A stretch of DNA of 64,000 bases. Origin: Hephaestia mangrovi. Lineage in GTDB: Bacteria > Pseudomonadota > Alphaproteobacteria > Sphingomonadales > Sphingomonadaceae. The stretch spans positions 744,001 through 808,000 of the forward strand of contig NZ_JAINVU010000001.1 of the NCBI RefSeq assembly GCF_019880555.1, read 5' to 3'. This document shows, piece by piece, positions 61,440 to 64,000 of the stretch (position 1 is the first letter of the stretch; each line of letters opens with the position of its first letter). The notes under the pieces were generated by a model that was given only the letters and a program-made list of their open reading frames with translations, made no database searches and was not told the DNA's origin. The position numbers and the translations under genes are program-made.

Positions 61440-62432
61440 ATGGCCCGCGCCTGGACGCTGAAATCACGCCCGCAAGGCATGCCCGATCACGGCAATTTCG
61501 AACTGGTCGACCTCGATCTGCCGGCGCTGGGCGACGGCCAGATCAGGGTGCGCAACCACTGGCTTTCGGTCGATCCCTATATGCGCGGCCGCATGAATGA
61601 CATGAAGAGTTACGTACCGCCGTTTCAGCTCGGCCAGCCGATGGAAGGCGGCGCGGTCGGCGAGGTGGTCGAGAGCAAGGCGGATGGCTTCGCGCCGGGC
61701 GACAAGGTGCTGCACATGCTCGGCTGGCGCGACGAGGCGGTGGTCGACGCGGCGGGCGTGCAGAAGCTGCCGGCGCTCGGCGTCGAGGACGAGGCGTTCC
61801 TCGGCCAGCTCGGTATGCCCGGCATGACCGCTTATTTCGGGCTGATGCAGGTAGCCAGTGCGCGCGAAGGCGACACCGTGTTCGTCTCGGCGGCGGCCGG
61901 CGCGGTCGGCTCCACGGTGGTGCAGATCGCCAAGGCCAAGGGCATGACAGTGATCGGCTCGGCCGGTGGCGCCGACAAATGCGCCTGGGTCAAGTTGCTC
62001 GGCGCCGATGCGGCGATCGATTACAAGGAAGGCGGCACGCCGCTGGTCAAGAAGCTGATGGACGCTGCGCCAAACGGCATCGACGTCTATTTCGACAATG
62101 TCGGCAGCGATCATCTCGATGCCGCGCTGGCGGTGGCGCGCGATCACGCGCGCTTCGCGATCTGCGGCATGATCGACGTCTATAACGACATGCGGCCGAC
62201 CGAGCTGCGCTATCTCGCCCGCATCATCCAGGCGCGCATCCGCGTGCAGGGCTTCATCGTCACTGATTTCATGAGCCGGATGACCGAATTCTATCAGGAC
62301 ATGGGCGCGATGTTGCAGGCCGGCAAATTGCAGCGGCAGGAAACCGTCCACGACGGGCTCGACGCCATGCCCGACGCCTTCCTCGGCCTGTTTTCCGGCG
62401 GCAATACGGGCAAGATGCTGGTGCGTTTGTAG
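61440..62432 (+). CDS. curA: NADP-dependent oxidoreductase (CurA-like, MDR superfamily)
   Basis: 330 residues. A zinc-free medium-chain reductase of the leukotriene-B4-dehydrogenase/CurA type. Substrate domain with NHWLSVDPYMRGRMND and QPMEGGAVGEVVES; nucleotide-binding SAAAGAVGSTVVQIAK and GSAGGADKC; then VYFDNVGSDHLDAAL and the C-terminal NTGKMLVRL. It reduces alpha,beta-unsaturated ketones or aldehydes with NADPH, often as detoxification. The symbol is used for the family; curcumin itself is not implied. Confidence 0.9.
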   Translation: MARAWTLKSRPQGMPDHGNFELVDLDLPALGDGQIRVRNHWLSVDPYMRGRMNDMKSYVPPFQLGQPMEGGAVGEVVESKADGFAPGDKVLHMLGWRDEAVVDAAGVQKLPALGVEDEAFLGQLGMPGMTAYFGLMQVASAREGDTVFVSAAAGAVGSTVVQIAKAKGMTVIGSAGGADKCAWVKLLGADAAIDYKEGGTPLVKKLMDAAPNGIDVYFDNVGSDHLDAALAVARDHARFAICGMIDVYNDMRPTELRYLARIIQARIRVQGFIVTDFMSRMTEFYQDMGAMLQAGKLQRQETVHDGLDAMPDAFLGLFSGGNTGKMLVRL

Positions 62433-63069
62433 GCGCTCGCGTCATCGCATATTTCGGCGGGGGCAACGCCTTTTCCGGCGCCAGCCGGAAGGCCGTGCAT
62501 AAGCCCAGCCCGCGCGCGCCCCGCTCCCCCATCCGTCATGCTGAACTTGTTTCAGCATCCATGGCGCAACAATTGCCCGCACGTGCACGGCCGGCGATGG
62601 TCCATGGACCCTGAACCAAGTTCAGGGTGATGAACCTTATACGGCAAATCACTCTTGACAAAACGAACCATATAGGATAACACTTGCCGCCATCCTTCTC
62701 GCCTCCGGCCTGGCCTGCCGGATCAGCCCGAAGGATCGCAAACGGCGGCACAAACCGCCCGATGCAGCGACCGGCGCGGAGACATCCGGGAAAAATCGGA
62801 TATCCGTAGAATACCACCGGTGAAGGATGACCGCGGGCGCGTAGGGGCGTTGTCCTCGGACGGCCAACCTTAAACGCCACCCAGGCCGGATCAACCTCCG
62901 GTAGCGGCGCGCCGGCTCCTTCACCATCGAAAGCCTCGACGCTTTCTTGTGCTGACTACCCAAAGTCGTCGAGCCCCGGGTGACCGTGGCAGAACGCGCC
63001 GGTCACTTGCCCCTTTCCCTCACCGGAATGCGCCCCCGCGCGCCCGGCGTACAGCCGTCACGCGGTCGC
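62433..63069. other. gene-free interval with a repeat and a possible gene remnant
   Basis: 637 bp. The dispersed repeat copy 6 occupies 62535-62630. At 62655 there is TTGACA with TAACAC 17 bases further, a possible sigma-70 promoter. The frame reading through it (ITLAAILLASGLAC then RISPKD) looks like a lipoprotein signal but has no start codon and ends after about 50 codons. I see no gene I can support. Confidence 0.45.
62535..62630 (+). repeat. dispersed intergenic repeat, copy 6
   Basis: Core GTCATGCTGAACTTGTTTCAG, then CATCCATGGCGCA, a variable centre, and the most complete right half: CCATGGACCCTGAACCAAG and TTCAGGGTGATGAA. Left and right hairpins CTGAA/TTCAG and CCTGAA/TTCAGG are both intact. 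Confidence 0.7.
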
Positions 63070-63984
63070 CTATGATGCGATGTCGATCGGCCCCGAAAAC
63101 GTGTCGCACTTACTCGGGTCTGCCGTCTCGATGCCGCGCTTCAGCCATGCCATCCGCTCGGCCGAGGTGCCGTGGGTGAAGCTGTCGGGCACCACGCGAC
63201 CCTGCGCTTCCTTCTGCAGCGTGTCGTCGCCGATCGCGTGCGCGGCGGTCATCCCCTCCTGCAAATCGCCGGGATCCATGCGGTCGCGGTTGAGCCCGGC
63301 CCAGACGCCGGCGTAGCAATCGGCCTGCAACTCCAGCCGCACCGACAGCGCATTGGCTTGCGCCGGGCTCGATTGCTGCATCTCGCGCTGCACCTGGTCC
63401 GATGTGCCGAGCAATTGCTGGATATGGTGGCCGAATTCGTGCGCGATCACGTAATCCTGCGCGAAATCGCCGCTCGCGCCGTATTTCTGCTGCAGCTCGT
63501 CGAAGAAGCTGGGGTCGAGGTAGATCCGCTGATCGCTCGGGCAATAAAACGGCCCCATCGCCGATTGCGCGGCGCCGCAGCCCGATTGCCCGTTATGATC
63601 GTAGAATATCAGCGCGGGCTGCTGGAACGTCCTGCCCGATTGCTTGAACACCGCTGCCCAGGTATTGTCGGCCGAGCTGAACGCGTTGCAGGCGGCCTTC
63701 TTGTCGGGGCTCGCGTCGCAGATCTGGCTCGCATTGCCCAGCCCGCCGGACCCTTGCGAAACCTGCCCGCTCGGCGATTGTCCGCCGCCGATCAGTCCCA
63801 GCGGATTGCCGCCGAGGAAGAACACGATCGCCAGGAGCACCACCACGCCGCCGCAGCCGAACCGGCTGAACACCATCGGCAGCAGCCCCATCAATAACCC
63901 GCTGCCGCCGCCTCCGCCGAATCCGCCACCGCGATTGCCCTGATCGCCGACCTTGATGTCGGGATCGAAATCGTCGAGCCGCAT
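63070..63984 (-). CDS. YpfJ-family neutral zinc metallopeptidase
   Basis: 304 residues. Gly-rich N-terminus, one transmembrane helix (about 44-60), then the metallopeptidase domain with the zinc motif His182-Glu183-x-x-His186 in VIAHEFGHHIQQLLG and the family strings GPFYCPSDQRIYLDPSFF and ELQADCYAGVWA. Membrane-anchored with the catalytic domain outside the cytoplasm. Substrates are unknown. Complete within the window. Confidence 0.93.
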   Translation of the reverse strand: MRLDDFDPDIKVGDQGNRGGGFGGGGGSGLLMGLLPMVFSRFGCGGVVVLLAIVFFLGGNPLGLIGGGQSPSGQVSQGSGGLGNASQICDASPDKKAACNAFSSADNTWAAVFKQSGRTFQQPALIFYDHNGQSGCGAAQSAMGPFYCPSDQRIYLDPSFFDELQQKYGASGDFAQDYVIAHEFGHHIQQLLGTSDQVQREMQQSSPAQANALSVRLELQADCYAGVWAGLNRDRMDPGDLQEGMTAAHAIGDDTLQKEAQGRVVPDSFTHGTSAERMAWLKRGIETADPSKCDTFSGPIDIAS

Positions 63985-64000
63985 CGTGCTTCATCCCCAC

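Noticed and set aside
62649..62963. 104-codon minus-strand frame, rich in Arg, Ala and Pro
   Set aside because: No ribosome binding site, no recognisable fold, composition of an out-of-frame reading of GC-rich DNA, and it lies in an interval with a repeat and apparent gene remnant.

Overview
The window is a high-GC chromosomal segment typical of a sphingomonad (Alphaproteobacteria, Sphingomonadaceae, probably Sphingomonas or a close relative). The evidence is the codon bias toward G/C in third positions, a CckA hybrid kinase, four exact matches to the alphaproteobacterial general-stress (EcfG) promoter pattern, a fused ThiS-ThiG, a RES/Xre toxin-antitoxin pair and a TonB-dependent receptor locus. 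Taxonomy is inferred from gene content, not from a search. No CRISPR array, prophage or complete insertion sequence is visible. One tRNA is present: tRNA-Ala with anticodon CGC, minus strand.

Layout. 1-6.3 kb: the tail of an S46 peptidase, a membrane-anchored GltB-like FMN protein, panB, then an outer-membrane assembly pair (YfgM-like TPR protein and BamB). 6.3-7.0 kb: a gene-free block with a 272-bp MITE-like element and the first of six copies of a short dispersed repeat. 7-17.8 kb: der, an entericidin-like lipoprotein, an HPt protein, bacterioferritin with its ferredoxin under a Fur-like site, a DUF418 protein, purL, a PAS protein, a phospholipase D family protein, arsC and an MFS carrier. 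17.9-22.9 kb: aroQ-accB-accC (minus strand), divergent from thiSG-ung and a hydrolase. 22.9-26.3 kb: CsbD behind an EcfG promoter, a NYN/LOTUS RNA-binding protein, a GreA/GreB factor and two paralogous His/Gly-rich secreted peptides. 26.5-37.7 kb: lytic transglycosylase, dapA, a rearranged dapA-smpB junction holding two extra genes and two gene fragments, an M13 peptidase, cckA and a single-domain response regulator. 37.9-50.8 kb: purine salvage, envelope/stress proteins, a ClC channel, thpR, a BI-1 protein, a Nudix hydrolase, a MASE1-PAS-GGDEF diguanylate cyclase and proline iminopeptidase. 50.9-58.4 kb: a candidate organophosphate-scavenging locus (Tat-exported phospholipase C, TonB-dependent receptor, PI-PLC/GDPD-like protein, phytase-type phosphatase) with PhoB-box-like sites at both ends. 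58.7-64 kb: RES/Xre toxin-antitoxin, tRNA-Ala, a DUF2171 protein, a CurA-type oxidoreductase and a YpfJ-type zinc metallopeptidase.

Most genes are core housekeeping. The parts that merit attention are the regulatory signals (EcfG, Pho, Fur and CtrA-like sites), the organophosphate locus, the chimeric dapA/smpB remnants, the MITE-like element, a repeat family that in three places begins at the stop codon of the upstream gene, and the toxin-antitoxin operator that overlaps its own ribosome binding site. All functions are read from recognised motifs; no search was run.
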